Shown here piece by piece: positions 40,093 to 48,009 of a stretch of DNA of 64,000 bases. Source of the stretch: JAHCIE01 sp034431435 (GTDB taxonomy: Bacteria; Chloroflexota; Anaerolineae; Epilineales; JAHCIE01); the NCBI GenBank assembly GCA_034431435.1, contig DAOUDG010000057.1, positions 1 through 64,000 on the forward strand, given 5' to 3'. How positions within the stretch are numbered: position 1 is the stretch's first letter; each line of letters begins with the position of its first letter. The notes under the pieces are model-generated. The model did not search any database, was not told the origin of the DNA, and was given only the letters and a program-made list of their open reading frames with translations. Both the position numbers and the translations under genes were made by a program.

Positions 40093-41154
40093 ATGTTGTC
40101 TATCGAGACCTTTGACCCTAACCTGGCCAGCGACGACGACTGGCTGGCCTTGAATACCTTCCACAACGCCTTGCGCGCCGAGGAGTGGCCGAACGACTTG
40201 CCGCTCCCCGCCGAGAAGACTCGCCTCGATATGACAGTCCGACCGCCACAGGACCGTAGCTACGTCTGGATCGCGCGTGAGGGCGACGGGCGCATCATCG
40301 GCTGGGCGGGGCTATGGATGGAGGAGGCGGAGACCAATCAGCACCTGGGTTGGACCACGGTGGGCATCTTGCCCGCCTGCCGGCGGCGTGGGATTGCCTC
40401 GCGTCTGCTGGCCGAGGTGGCGCCCGTCGCGCGCCAGCACGGGCGAACGATGCTGATGGGCGACACCGACGCCGACATACCGGCCGGCGCCGCGTTTGCC
40501 GAGGCGCTGGGCGCAACGCCAGGCCTGGCGACGAAGACGAATCAGTTGAACATCGCCGAGGTAGACCGGGCGATGCTACGGCAGTGGATTCAGCGCGCCC
40601 ACGAGCGCGCCGAGGGTTTCAGCCTGGGTGTGTGGGAGGGTGCGGCTCCCGACGAGGACATCGACAACTTTGCCTATCTGCTGGAGTGGTCGTCCAACGA
40701 CGAACCGCGCGGCGACCTGGCGATCGAGCACGAGACGTTCACCGTGCAGCAGATGCGCGACTGGGAAGCCGCACTCCGCGCGCGGCGCTTCGAGCAGTGG
40801 ATCGCCTGGGTTCGCGACGAGGCGACCGGCCGCCTGGCGGGCTACAGCACGGTACGCTGGAACCCCTTTGAGCCGGACCGCCTGTGGCAGGCGGGCACAG
40901 GGGTGCTGCGCGAGTATCGTAACAAGGGCCTGGGCCGCTGGCTCAAGGCGGCTATGCTGGAGAAGGTGCTGCGCGAGCGGCCAAGCGTGCGGGTCATCCG
41001 CACCGGCAACGCCGACACCAACGCGCCGATGCTAAAGATCAACCACGAGCTGGGCTTCAAGCCGGCCAAGAGCTGGATGCTGTATCAGATCACCATCGAT
41101 GACCTGGAGAAGACCCTGAGCGCGCACGTACACGCCACGCTGGTGATGGTGTAG
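40093..41154 (+). CDS. Tandem double-GNAT protein, paralogue 1 of 5
   Basis: 353 residues with two GNAT domains. N-domain (1-170) loop VGILPACRRRGIASRLL. C-domain (about 185-345) with GVLREYRNKGLGRWLKAAM and IRTGNADTNAPMLKINHELGFKP. The central linker has the paralogue signature WSSNDEPRGDLAIEHETFT. It is the first of five adjacent genes with the same length, domain order and FDP-containing N-terminus. Ribosome site gaagaggagag. Acetyl donor binding is likely in the C-domain; N-domain activity is uncertain. Substrate unknown. Confidence 0.9.
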   Translation: MLSIETFDPNLASDDDWLALNTFHNALRAEEWPNDLPLPAEKTRLDMTVRPPQDRSYVWIAREGDGRIIGWAGLWMEEAETNQHLGWTTVGILPACRRRGIASRLLAEVAPVARQHGRTMLMGDTDADIPAGAAFAEALGATPGLATKTNQLNIAEVDRAMLRQWIQRAHERAEGFSLGVWEGAAPDEDIDNFAYLLEWSSNDEPRGDLAIEHETFTVQQMRDWEAALRARRFEQWIAWVRDEATGRLAGYSTVRWNPFEPDRLWQAGTGVLREYRNKGLGRWLKAAMLEKVLRERPSVRVIRTGNADTNAPMLKINHELGFKPAKSWMLYQITIDDLEKTLSAHVHATLVMV

Positions 41155-41167
41155 GAAGGACACGACC

Positions 41168-42226
41168 ATGCAGATCCGAGACTTCGATCCCAAGGGCGCG
41201 GGCGACGACGAGATTCGCGCCATCCATGCCTTGCAGAGTCGCCTGCACGCCGAGACCTGGCCCGAGGACAATCCGCTGCCCGTGGAGGACACTCTGAGCT
41301 GGCTGCGTCACATGCCGGCGATGATCGACTTCCGCGGCTGGGCCGTGTGGGACGACGCTGGCGAGAGCGTCATCGCCCGCGCCGACTTTGAGACGTGGCG
41401 CACCGACGAGAACCAGCATCTGGGCGAGTTCTCCATCGGCGTCCTGCCGGCGAGTCGCCGGCAGGGACTCGCAACGCAGCTACTTGGCCCGATCGTCGAC
41501 GAGGCGAAGGCCCGCAAGCGCCGCCTGCTCCACACTTGGGCCGATGCGGAGAACGAGGGGGCGACCGGCTTTCTCACCTGGCTGGGGGCGCGGCCCGGCC
41601 TGACGATGACGAACAACCAGCTCGTCCTGGCCGAGGTTGACCGCGTGTTGATGCGCCAGTGGATCGAGCGCGGCGAGGCGAAGGCGCAGGGCTTTCGGCT
41701 GGAGCTCATCGACGGCCCGTACCCTGAGGCCGATATTCAGGCCATCTCGGACCTGTTCCGCGTGATGAACGACGCGCCGCGTGGCAGCCTGGACGTCGAG
41801 GACGAGGAGTACAAGGTCGAGCACATACGCCAGTGGGAAGGGACCATGATCAAGCGCGGCCTGGAACGCTGGCGCATGCAGGCGCGTCACATCGAGAGCG
41901 GCGAGCTGGCCGGCTTCACCGAGGTCGTGTGGAACCCGTACCGCCCCGACATCCTCCAGCAGTGGGGTACGGGCGTCAAGCCCACGTTCCGCGGCCTGGG
42001 CCTGGGTCGCTGGCTGAAGGCAGCTATGTTGGAGCAGGTGCTGCGCGAGCGTCCTAGCGTGCGCGTCATCCGCACCGGCAACGCCACCAGCAACGGGCCG
42101 ATGCTGAAGATTAACTTCGACATGGGCTTCAAGCCCTACAAGGCCTTCCAGGTCTGGGAGGTCGAGACCGAGCAGGTGGCCCGTGTCCTGACCGAGAAGG
42201 AGGCCGTGCCCGCCCTTGCCTGGTAA
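41168..42226 (+). CDS. Tandem double-GNAT protein, paralogue 2 of 5
   Basis: 352 residues with the same two-domain plan: N-domain loop VLPASRRQGLATQLL, linker MNDAPRGSLDVEDEEY, C-domain GLGLGRWLKAAMLEQVL and IRTGNATSNGPMLKINFDMGFKPY. DNA in the C-domain loop is almost the same as in paralogue 1, which indicates recent duplication or gene conversion. It starts 13 bases after paralogue 1 with a gtaggaagga site. A 13-bp hairpin follows its stop. The substrate is unknown and may differ from paralogue 1, because the substrate-side helices of the N-domain diverge. Confidence 0.9.
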   Translation: MQIRDFDPKGAGDDEIRAIHALQSRLHAETWPEDNPLPVEDTLSWLRHMPAMIDFRGWAVWDDAGESVIARADFETWRTDENQHLGEFSIGVLPASRRQGLATQLLGPIVDEAKARKRRLLHTWADAENEGATGFLTWLGARPGLTMTNNQLVLAEVDRVLMRQWIERGEAKAQGFRLELIDGPYPEADIQAISDLFRVMNDAPRGSLDVEDEEYKVEHIRQWEGTMIKRGLERWRMQARHIESGELAGFTEVVWNPYRPDILQQWGTGVKPTFRGLGLGRWLKAAMLEQVLRERPSVRVIRTGNATSNGPMLKINFDMGFKPYKAFQVWEVETEQVARVLTEKEAVPALAW

Positions 42227-42241
42227 GGCGGGCTTTCCATA

Positions 42242-42273
42242 GGGGAGGGGGAACGGTCGCGTTCCCCCTCCCC
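42242..42273 (+). terminator. Perfect 13-bp hairpin between GNAT paralogues 2 and 3
   Basis: ggggagggggaac (42242-42254) pairs with gttccccctcccc (42261-42273) across a 6-nt loop, in the 61-base gap. No U-tract follows, and the ribosome site of the next gene starts 1-2 bases after the stem. It may act as an mRNA stabiliser or a partial terminator that sets gene ratios. Confidence 0.6.
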
Positions 42274-42287
42274 CAGGAGTTTATACC

Positions 42288-43364
42288 ATGTATCTGCGCC
42301 CCTTCGACTTGAAGACCGCGACGATGAAGGATTGGGAAGCCCTGCACCGCTTCGACGCCACCATTCACGCCGAGTTCTGGGGCGACCGCCCGCATCCGCC
42401 TTTCGAGCAGTTCGTGCGTGACACCCGTCACGAAGCGCCTTTGTGGGAGACCCGCCGCTATGCCATGTGGAACGGTCAGGGCGATATCGTTGGCCTGGCC
42501 GCCATGTGGATCAGCCGCACGGGCCGCAACAAGCATCTGATGGAAGCCACCATCGACGTGCTGCCGGAGTGGCGGCGGCAGGGTATCGCCCGCTGGTTGC
42601 TGGCCCCCATCGTTACCGTGGCCTGCCGCCACGGCATCCGCCTGCTGAAGGGCGTCACGAGCAGCGCGTCGCCGGCCGGCGAGGCGTTCATGCGCCGGCT
42701 GGGCGGCAAACCGGCCATGACCACATCGACCAACGTTCTGGCCATCGCCGACGTCGATCGCGCCCTGCTGCGCCGCTGGATCGAGACGGGCGAGACAAGC
42801 GCGGCCGACTTCGCCCTCGAAGAGTTGGTTGGCCCGTACCCCGACGACTGGCTGGGCAGCATCTCGGCTCTGTACGACGCGGCCAACGACGCCCCGCGCG
42901 GTGACCTGGACGCCGAGGACGAGCGACGCTCGCCGGAGTTGCTGCGCGAGATGGAGGCGGTCTCTCTGGCGCGGGGCGACGAGCGCTGGACGATGATCGC
43001 GCGCCATCGGCCGACTGGTGAGATCGCCGGGTTCACGGAGACGCACTGGAACGCGGTCCAGCCGGAGGGCGTGAGCCAGGCGTGGACCGTTGTCCTACCG
43101 CGCTACCGAGGCCACGGCCTGGGCCGCTGGCTGAAGGCGGCCATGCTGGAGAAGGTGTTGCGCCAGCGCCTAACGGTGCAGTGGATCAGCACCGGCAACG
43201 CTGACAGTAACGCGCCCATGCTGCGCATCAACTACGAGTTGGGCTTCAAGCCGTATCGGTCCTGGATATTCTGGCAGCTTGAGGTAGGGCAGGCGCAGGC
43301 CTACCTGGCCGAGAAGGCGGCCGAGCCGCTGGCCCTCGAAGCGCCCGACTCCGTCCCCGCCTAG
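42288..43364 (+). CDS. Tandem double-GNAT protein, paralogue 3 of 5
   Basis: 358 residues. N-domain loop VLPEWRRQGIARWLL, linker ANDAPRGDLDAEDER, C-domain RGHGLGRWLKAAMLEKVL and ISTGNADSNAPMLRINYELGFKPY. Its N-terminus (MYLRPFDLKTATMKDWEAL) aligns with the others. It starts after a caggag site directly behind the GC-rich hairpin. Compared with paralogues 1 and 2, the residue before TGNAD is Ser and not Arg, a change at the acetyl-CoA/substrate side that may alter specificity. Confidence 0.9.
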   Translation: MYLRPFDLKTATMKDWEALHRFDATIHAEFWGDRPHPPFEQFVRDTRHEAPLWETRRYAMWNGQGDIVGLAAMWISRTGRNKHLMEATIDVLPEWRRQGIARWLLAPIVTVACRHGIRLLKGVTSSASPAGEAFMRRLGGKPAMTTSTNVLAIADVDRALLRRWIETGETSAADFALEELVGPYPDDWLGSISALYDAANDAPRGDLDAEDERRSPELLREMEAVSLARGDERWTMIARHRPTGEIAGFTETHWNAVQPEGVSQAWTVVLPRYRGHGLGRWLKAAMLEKVLRQRLTVQWISTGNADSNAPMLRINYELGFKPYRSWIFWQLEVGQAQAYLAEKAAEPLALEAPDSVPA

Positions 43365-43381
43365 CCCGCACAGGAGTTGCG

Positions 43382-44446
43382 ATGCACATCAAATCTTTTG
43401 ATCCGCAGACGGCGAGCGACACCGAGTGGAGCGCGCTGAACGTCTTCGACAATCGGAACGAGGCTGAGTTGTGGCCCGATGACCCGCCGGTGTCTGTGAC
43501 CCGCACCCGTCGCCGCGCGCTGCGCCCCGAGTTTCTGGTGCAGGAGTATTGGGCGGCGTGGAACGAGGGTGAGACGGAGGTCATGGGCCTGGCGGATGCT
43601 CGCTACTGGCTTGCCGAGCACAACCAGCATCTGGTCATGTTTTCCCTGGCTGTCTTGCCCGCGTTTCGCTGCCAGGGTATTGGTCGCCAGTTCCTGGCCT
43701 GCATCGTGGACTTTGCACGCCGCGCCGGTCGCACCGACTTGCTGGACTGGGCCGCGACAGGGGCGGCGGGCGCGACGGGCTTCGCCCGCGCCGTGGGCGC
43801 GAAGGAAGGTATTCTCTCCAGCACCAACCAGCTCGACCTGCGCGACCTGGACCCGGCGTTGATGCGGGCGTGGCTGGCCCGCGCGCCAGAGCGGGCGTCG
43901 GGCTTCGAACTCCGCTACTGGGATGATGGCTACCCCGAAGAGGCCTACGCCGAGATGGTCCACGTGCTGGACGCCATGAACGACGCGCCCCGCGATGAGA
44001 TCTTCGAGGATGAGAAGTGGAACGAGGCGCAGTTGCGCGCTTACGACACGCTGATTAAGAGCCAGGGCACGCTACGCTGGACGGCCTATGTTCGCGAGAA
44101 GAGCAGCGGCCGCATTGCCGGCTACTCCGAGGTGTTCTGGAATGCGGATCGCCCAACCATCCTGCATCAAGGCGATACCGGCGTGCTGCCCGCCTACCGT
44201 AATCGCGGCCTGGGCCGCTGGCTGAAGGCGGCCATGATTCTGCGCATCCTGGCTGAGCGGCCTGACGTGCGGTTTGTCCGCACCGGCAACGCCGATTCCA
44301 ACGTGCCGATGTTGGGTATCAACTATACGATGGGCTTCCAGCCCTATCGGTCGTGGACGGGCTGGCAGTTGACCGTTGACCAGGCCGAACAATACCTTCT
44401 GTCGCGGGGTGTCAGCGTGGATGCGCTCGCACCCCTGGAGGCGTGA
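43382..44446 (+). CDS. Tandem double-GNAT protein, paralogue 4 of 5
   Basis: 354 residues. N-domain loop VLPAFRCQGIGRQFL, linker MNDAPRDEIFEDEKW (GDL replaced by DEI), C-domain RNRGLGRWLKAAMILRIL and VRTGNADSNVPMLGINYTMGFQPY. It starts 17 bases after paralogue 3 with a caggag site and overlaps paralogue 5 by 4 bases (ATGA), so the last two are translationally coupled. Overall arrangement and lengths match its neighbours. Substrate unknown. Confidence 0.9.
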   Translation: MHIKSFDPQTASDTEWSALNVFDNRNEAELWPDDPPVSVTRTRRRALRPEFLVQEYWAAWNEGETEVMGLADARYWLAEHNQHLVMFSLAVLPAFRCQGIGRQFLACIVDFARRAGRTDLLDWAATGAAGATGFARAVGAKEGILSSTNQLDLRDLDPALMRAWLARAPERASGFELRYWDDGYPEEAYAEMVHVLDAMNDAPRDEIFEDEKWNEAQLRAYDTLIKSQGTLRWTAYVREKSSGRIAGYSEVFWNADRPTILHQGDTGVLPAYRNRGLGRWLKAAMILRILAERPDVRFVRTGNADSNVPMLGINYTMGFQPYRSWTGWQLTVDQAEQYLLSRGVSVDALAPLEA

Positions 44447-45489
44447 TGCGCATCCTGCCCTTCGACCCCATCACGGCGAGCGCCCACGAATGGGAAGCTG
44501 CCTTCGCGCTGGAGCGGCAGAACGCGGCCGAGTTCAACCCCGATGATACCCCACTGACCCTGGAGCAGCTTCGCGACCGCTGGCTCAACGAGCCGTCCTT
44601 TACTCGCATCCAGCGCTGGCTGGCCTGGGATGACGGGGGCGAGACGGTCTGGGCGCGCGCCCTTCTGAGACACCACACCACCGCCGAGAATCAGCACCTC
44701 GCCGACATGTGGGTCTACGTCGCGCCGGAGTGGCGGCGGCAAGGCCTCGGCGGTGCGATGCTGCAACCCATCGTCGACGGCGCGCAGGCCGCCGACCGCG
44801 GCCTGCTGCGAACCTGGACCCAGAGCATCGCGCCAGCCGGCGAGGCCTTCATGCGCGTCCTCGGCGCGCACAAGGCGCTGGAGACCTCGGAGAACGTGTT
44901 GGACATGGCCGACCTGGACCTGGACCTGATGCGCAAATGGGTCCAGCGCGCCCAGGAGCGAGCAGCGGGCTACCGGCTGGAGTTTGTCGAGGGCTGGTTC
45001 CCTGAGGCGGACCTGCCCGACATCGCCGCTGTCGTCGGCTCCCTCAACGATGCGCCACGCGGCGAGTTGCAGGTGGAGGACGATGTTCACACGGCGGACA
45101 CCGTGCGCGCCTGGGAAGCGTCGATTCTGGGGCGGGGTGACAACATCTGGAGCGTGTTCGCCCGCGAGCCGCAGGTGGGGCGCGTCGTGGGTTGGACGGA
45201 GGTTGTCATCGACCCCCACAACCCCCATCGCCTCTACCAGGGCGGGACCGGTGTGCTGCGCGCGCATCGTAACCTGGGGTTGGGTCGCTGGCTGAAGGCG
45301 GCCATGGCCCTCAAGGTGGCAGAGCAGTTGCCCCAGGTCAGGTCGATTCGCACCGGCAACGCCGACGCCAACGCGCCCATGCTCAGCATCAACACCCGGA
45401 TGGGCTTCCGCCCCGCCATCGCCGAGGCCGTCTGGCAGCTCGACCGCGAGCAGGCGCGAGCTTATCTGGCCTCGGCTCGAATGGCCTAG
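44443..45489 (+). CDS. Tandem double-GNAT protein, paralogue 5 of 5
   Basis: 348 residues. N-domain loop VAPEWRRQGLGGAML, linker LNDAPRGELQVEDDV, C-domain RNLGLGRWLKAAMALKV and IRTGNADANAPMLSINTRMGFRP. It overlaps paralogue 4 (ATGA). It is the most divergent of the five in its N-domain. Immediately downstream lies a MITE-like insertion and then a lower-GC ATPase/TOPRIM-like pair, so any sixth gene of the run was separated from it: the single GNAT at 48010 is a different subfamily. Confidence 0.9.
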   Translation: MMRILPFDPITASAHEWEAAFALERQNAAEFNPDDTPLTLEQLRDRWLNEPSFTRIQRWLAWDDGGETVWARALLRHHTTAENQHLADMWVYVAPEWRRQGLGGAMLQPIVDGAQAADRGLLRTWTQSIAPAGEAFMRVLGAHKALETSENVLDMADLDLDLMRKWVQRAQERAAGYRLEFVEGWFPEADLPDIAAVVGSLNDAPRGELQVEDDVHTADTVRAWEASILGRGDNIWSVFAREPQVGRVVGWTEVVIDPHNPHRLYQGGTGVLRAHRNLGLGRWLKAAMALKVAEQLPQVRSIRTGNADANAPMLSINTRMGFRPAIAEAVWQLDREQARAYLASARMA

Positions 45490-45533
45490 CGAGTCACTTA
45501 CCAGACAGACAGTGACGGTGGGCGGGGAACTGT

Positions 45534-45697
45534 CAGGGTTCTTTCAAAGTCGTAGACGGTGCAGAGAGTTCGCCGTGAAACAGGGGCATTCATAGCCGTA
45601 GTGGGACGGCAGGAGCTTCCATACGTACTCGACGGATCTGCGCTTCGGCTACTGCGGGGTGCTGACGAGCACGCTAGCCCGACTTTGAAAGAACCCT
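45534..45697. mobile_element. MITE-like element with terminal inverted repeats and target duplication
   Basis: Left end cagggttctttcaaagtcg (45534-45552) is the exact reverse complement of the right end at 45680-45698, with 18 bp certain and a 19th shared with the flank. The 164-base element is flanked by direct repeats ggggaactgt at 45524-45533 and 45698-45707, a 9-10 bp target-site duplication. The ~127-base interior has no convincing gene. TIRs starting CAGGG and duplications of 8-10 bp recall ISAs1-type elements; that family assignment is tentative. Confidence 0.82.
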
Positions 45698-45766
45698 GGG
45701 GAACTGTGGCCTTTCTTGTGCTTCTTGGAAATCTGGTGCAATATGAACTTGACTCGGCGCGTTCGT

Positions 45767-45786
45767 ACCTCAATCGATATTGAGGT
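45767..45786 (+). promoter_or_regulatory. Dyad upstream of the ATPase gene, possible operator
   Basis: acctcaat pairs with attgaggt around cgat, 29 bases before the ATPase start. It may be a repressor site or an mRNA hairpin. Apart from this and the MITE, the 325-base gap after the GNAT array holds only a weak gtcact/agtgac dyad at 45493-45516. Confidence 0.5.
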
Positions 45787-45814
45787 GGGGGTTGACGTGC
45801 TTTGGAGGTAGGAG

Positions 45815-47329
45815 ATGTTGACGCGACTCAGGGTGAGCGGGTTTAAGAACCTAGTGGATGTTGACGTGCGCTTCGGCCCCTTCACTTGCATTGCTGGCGC
45901 AAATGGTGTCGGCAAATCCAACCTGTTTGACGCTATCATGTTTCTTAGCGCTCTGGCGGATCGACCATTCCTTGATGCCGCACTCTCAGTGCGAGCCGAG
46001 GGTGGGAGATATGGTGATGTCCGGAGCCTCTTCACCCGGATCGGAGATCAGTACGTCAACGAGATGTCGTTCGAGGCGGAAATGATCGTGCCTGCAAAGG
46101 GATTTGACGATCTTTCCCAGCTAGCCAGGGCAAGCACAACCTTTCTCAAGTATTCCCTTACCCTCCGCTATAGACAAGACGACGAGTTGAGACCGATCGA
46201 AGCACTAGAGTTAGCACGTGAAGACCTCGGCTACATCAGCATGGGGGAAGCAACAAAGCACCTTCTGTTCAAACCTAGCACGGCCTGGCGCAAGGGAGCC
46301 CTGATTGGGCGACGCACATCCCCCTTCATCTCTACCTCAGACCGCGAGCCGCACAATATTGAAGTTCATCAGGAAGGTAGACAAGGGCGAAATCGTCGGC
46401 TACTCGCCAAGACGCTCCCGCGAACAGTTCTTTCTACTACGAACGCTGCAGAAAACCCTACTGCGCTACTCGCACGGCGGGAGCTTCAGTCATGGCGCTT
46501 GTTGCAACTCGAACCATCAGCTCTCCGCACTCCCGATGAGCTACGCAATCCACCAGGACTAGGCACCGATGGGTCCCACCTTCCTGCTACAGTCTATCAT
46601 CTTGCTCGTGCCTCTACGGCAGTCACGGAAGCAGATGCCGATGTATCGACTCTTGACATGTATGGTCAGCTAGCCAATCGTCTCGCCGACCTTATCGACG
46701 ATGTAAGGGAAGTCTGGGTAGATCGAGATGAACAACGTCGCCTACTTACGCTCTATCTACGCGATCGAGATGCCACTGCTCATCCTGCACGAGCCTTATC
46801 TGATGGGACACTGCGCTTCTTAGCCTTAGCCGTGTTGGAACTCGACCCAGCAGCACGTGGGGTCCTCTGTCTAGAAGAACCTGAGAACGGCATTCACCCA
46901 GCACGCATTGCTGCCATGCTTCGCCTGCTACAGGATATAGCTACTGACATCAGCAGACCGGTAGGTTCCGACAACCCTCTTCGCCAGGTCATTATTAACA
47001 CGCACTCGCCCGCGGTCGTTAGCCAGATTCCTGACGATAGCCTTCTCCTAGCGGAACTGAGGGAAGTGATTATGCACGGCCAGCGCTTCAAAGGAGTCCA
47101 CTTCAGCCATCTCAAGGGAACCTGGCGTGATACCGGAGATGATGCCGACGTGGTGGCTCGCGGAAGACTACTCGATTACCTGAACCCGGTGGAGGACTCT
47201 GGCTCGTTCACGCAAGCAGGTTATGGCCGCACACCGGCACGCGGGTACCATGTGCCTCGCGGCCGCCGTATTGTGGATCGAGAAGATCTGCAACCCTATC
47301 TGCTCAATCTTCCCAGAATCGCGGAATGA
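45815..47329 (+). CDS. RecF/OLD-like AAA ATPase of two-gene module
   Basis: 504 residues of the ABC-type AAA_21/OLD-like ATPase group. Walker A AGANGVGKSN (28-36), a long insert carrying the coiled/variable region, signature LSDGTLRFLALAVL, Walker B GVLCLEEPENGIHP and H-loop INTHSPAVV. There is no C-terminal TOPRIM domain; instead the next gene, overlapping by 4 bases (ATGA), encodes a TOPRIM/DUF4276-like protein. Codon use and GC are clearly lower than in neighbours, pointing to recent acquisition. Such split pairs are known or suspected in anti-phage systems (PARIS, OLD-type), but membership is not established. Confidence 0.85.
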   Translation: MLTRLRVSGFKNLVDVDVRFGPFTCIAGANGVGKSNLFDAIMFLSALADRPFLDAALSVRAEGGRYGDVRSLFTRIGDQYVNEMSFEAEMIVPAKGFDDLSQLARASTTFLKYSLTLRYRQDDELRPIEALELAREDLGYISMGEATKHLLFKPSTAWRKGALIGRRTSPFISTSDREPHNIEVHQEGRQGRNRRLLAKTLPRTVLSTTNAAENPTALLARRELQSWRLLQLEPSALRTPDELRNPPGLGTDGSHLPATVYHLARASTAVTEADADVSTLDMYGQLANRLADLIDDVREVWVDRDEQRRLLTLYLRDRDATAHPARALSDGTLRFLALAVLELDPAARGVLCLEEPENGIHPARIAAMLRLLQDIATDISRPVGSDNPLRQVIINTHSPAVVSQIPDDSLLLAELREVIMHGQRFKGVHFSHLKGTWRDTGDDADVVARGRLLDYLNPVEDSGSFTQAGYGRTPARGYHVPRGRRIVDREDLQPYLLNLPRIAE

Positions 47330-47979
47330 GCATGCTTCGCTATTCGCTCGTGTCAGATGGTCCCTCAGATCGGGTCTTGGTGCCACTTTTGACCTGGCTC
47401 CTGAGAGATATAGGTGTGAATATATCCATTCAGGCTCAGCATGCCGACATGAGGCATCTTCCTCGCCCTCCCCGCTCATTGTCTGATCGTATCGCTACCG
47501 CTGTCGATCTATATCCATGCGATCTTCTGTTCGTGCACCGCGATGCGGAACGGGAGGATCTGGAGCATCGCCGTATTGAGATACGGGCAGCGGTAGCTGA
47601 AGCACGTCGCCAAGGTGCAATTTCCTCCGTGGTCTGCGTCATTCCTGTGCGAATGCAGGAAGCATGGCTTCTGATCGACGAGGAGGCAATTCGCCATGCT
47701 GCCGGCAATCGGTATGGCAGGATGCCCCTCAATATGCCACGGATTAGCGGCCTTGAGACCATTCCTGACCCGAAGGCGGAGTTGTACTCGTTGCTCCGGC
47801 AGGCGAGTGGTCTGCAAGGTAGAAGGCTGGACTCGTTCCGAGTGTCGGCCAGTGCTTATCGCGTAGCGGACGGGATCACTGACTACGCTCCACTGCGCTC
47901 GCTGACGGCCTTTCGAGAGCTTGAAGAGGAACTGAGAACAACCCTGGGAGAATTGGGACTTGTTGGGCTGGCTCATTAA
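47326..47979 (+). CDS. TOPRIM/DUF4276-like partner of the AAA ATPase
   Basis: 217 residues. LVSDGPSDRVLVPLL (D11) sits where TOPRIM proteins have VEGxTD. LLFVHRDAE (H71-R72-D73) matches the DxD strand with His replacing the first Asp. VIPVRMQEAWLLIDEEAI (E112, W114, D118) matches the typical DUF4276 EAWLLAD segment. Replacement of the Glu and first Asp makes nuclease activity uncertain. The start overlaps the ATPase stop (ATGA), so the two are made together. It may be the effector of a defence module. Confidence 0.75.
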   Translation: MSMLRYSLVSDGPSDRVLVPLLTWLLRDIGVNISIQAQHADMRHLPRPPRSLSDRIATAVDLYPCDLLFVHRDAEREDLEHRRIEIRAAVAEARRQGAISSVVCVIPVRMQEAWLLIDEEAIRHAAGNRYGRMPLNMPRISGLETIPDPKAELYSLLRQASGLQGRRLDSFRVSASAYRVADGITDYAPLRSLTAFRELEEELRTTLGELGLVGLAH

Positions 47980-48009
47980 TGGAGGAGATCAAGCGTCCTA
48001 ATTGGCGTC

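Noticed and set aside
45559..45783. A 74-codon frame starting inside the MITE and reaching towards the ATPase gene
   Set aside because: It crosses the right terminal repeat and target duplication, has no ribosome site and no recognisable protein features.
45534..47979. The MITE ends as borders of a larger transposon carrying the ATPase-TOPRIM pair
   Set aside because: Both inverted repeats and both target duplications lie upstream of the ATPase gene, so the pair is outside the element; no matching repeat was seen after 47979.
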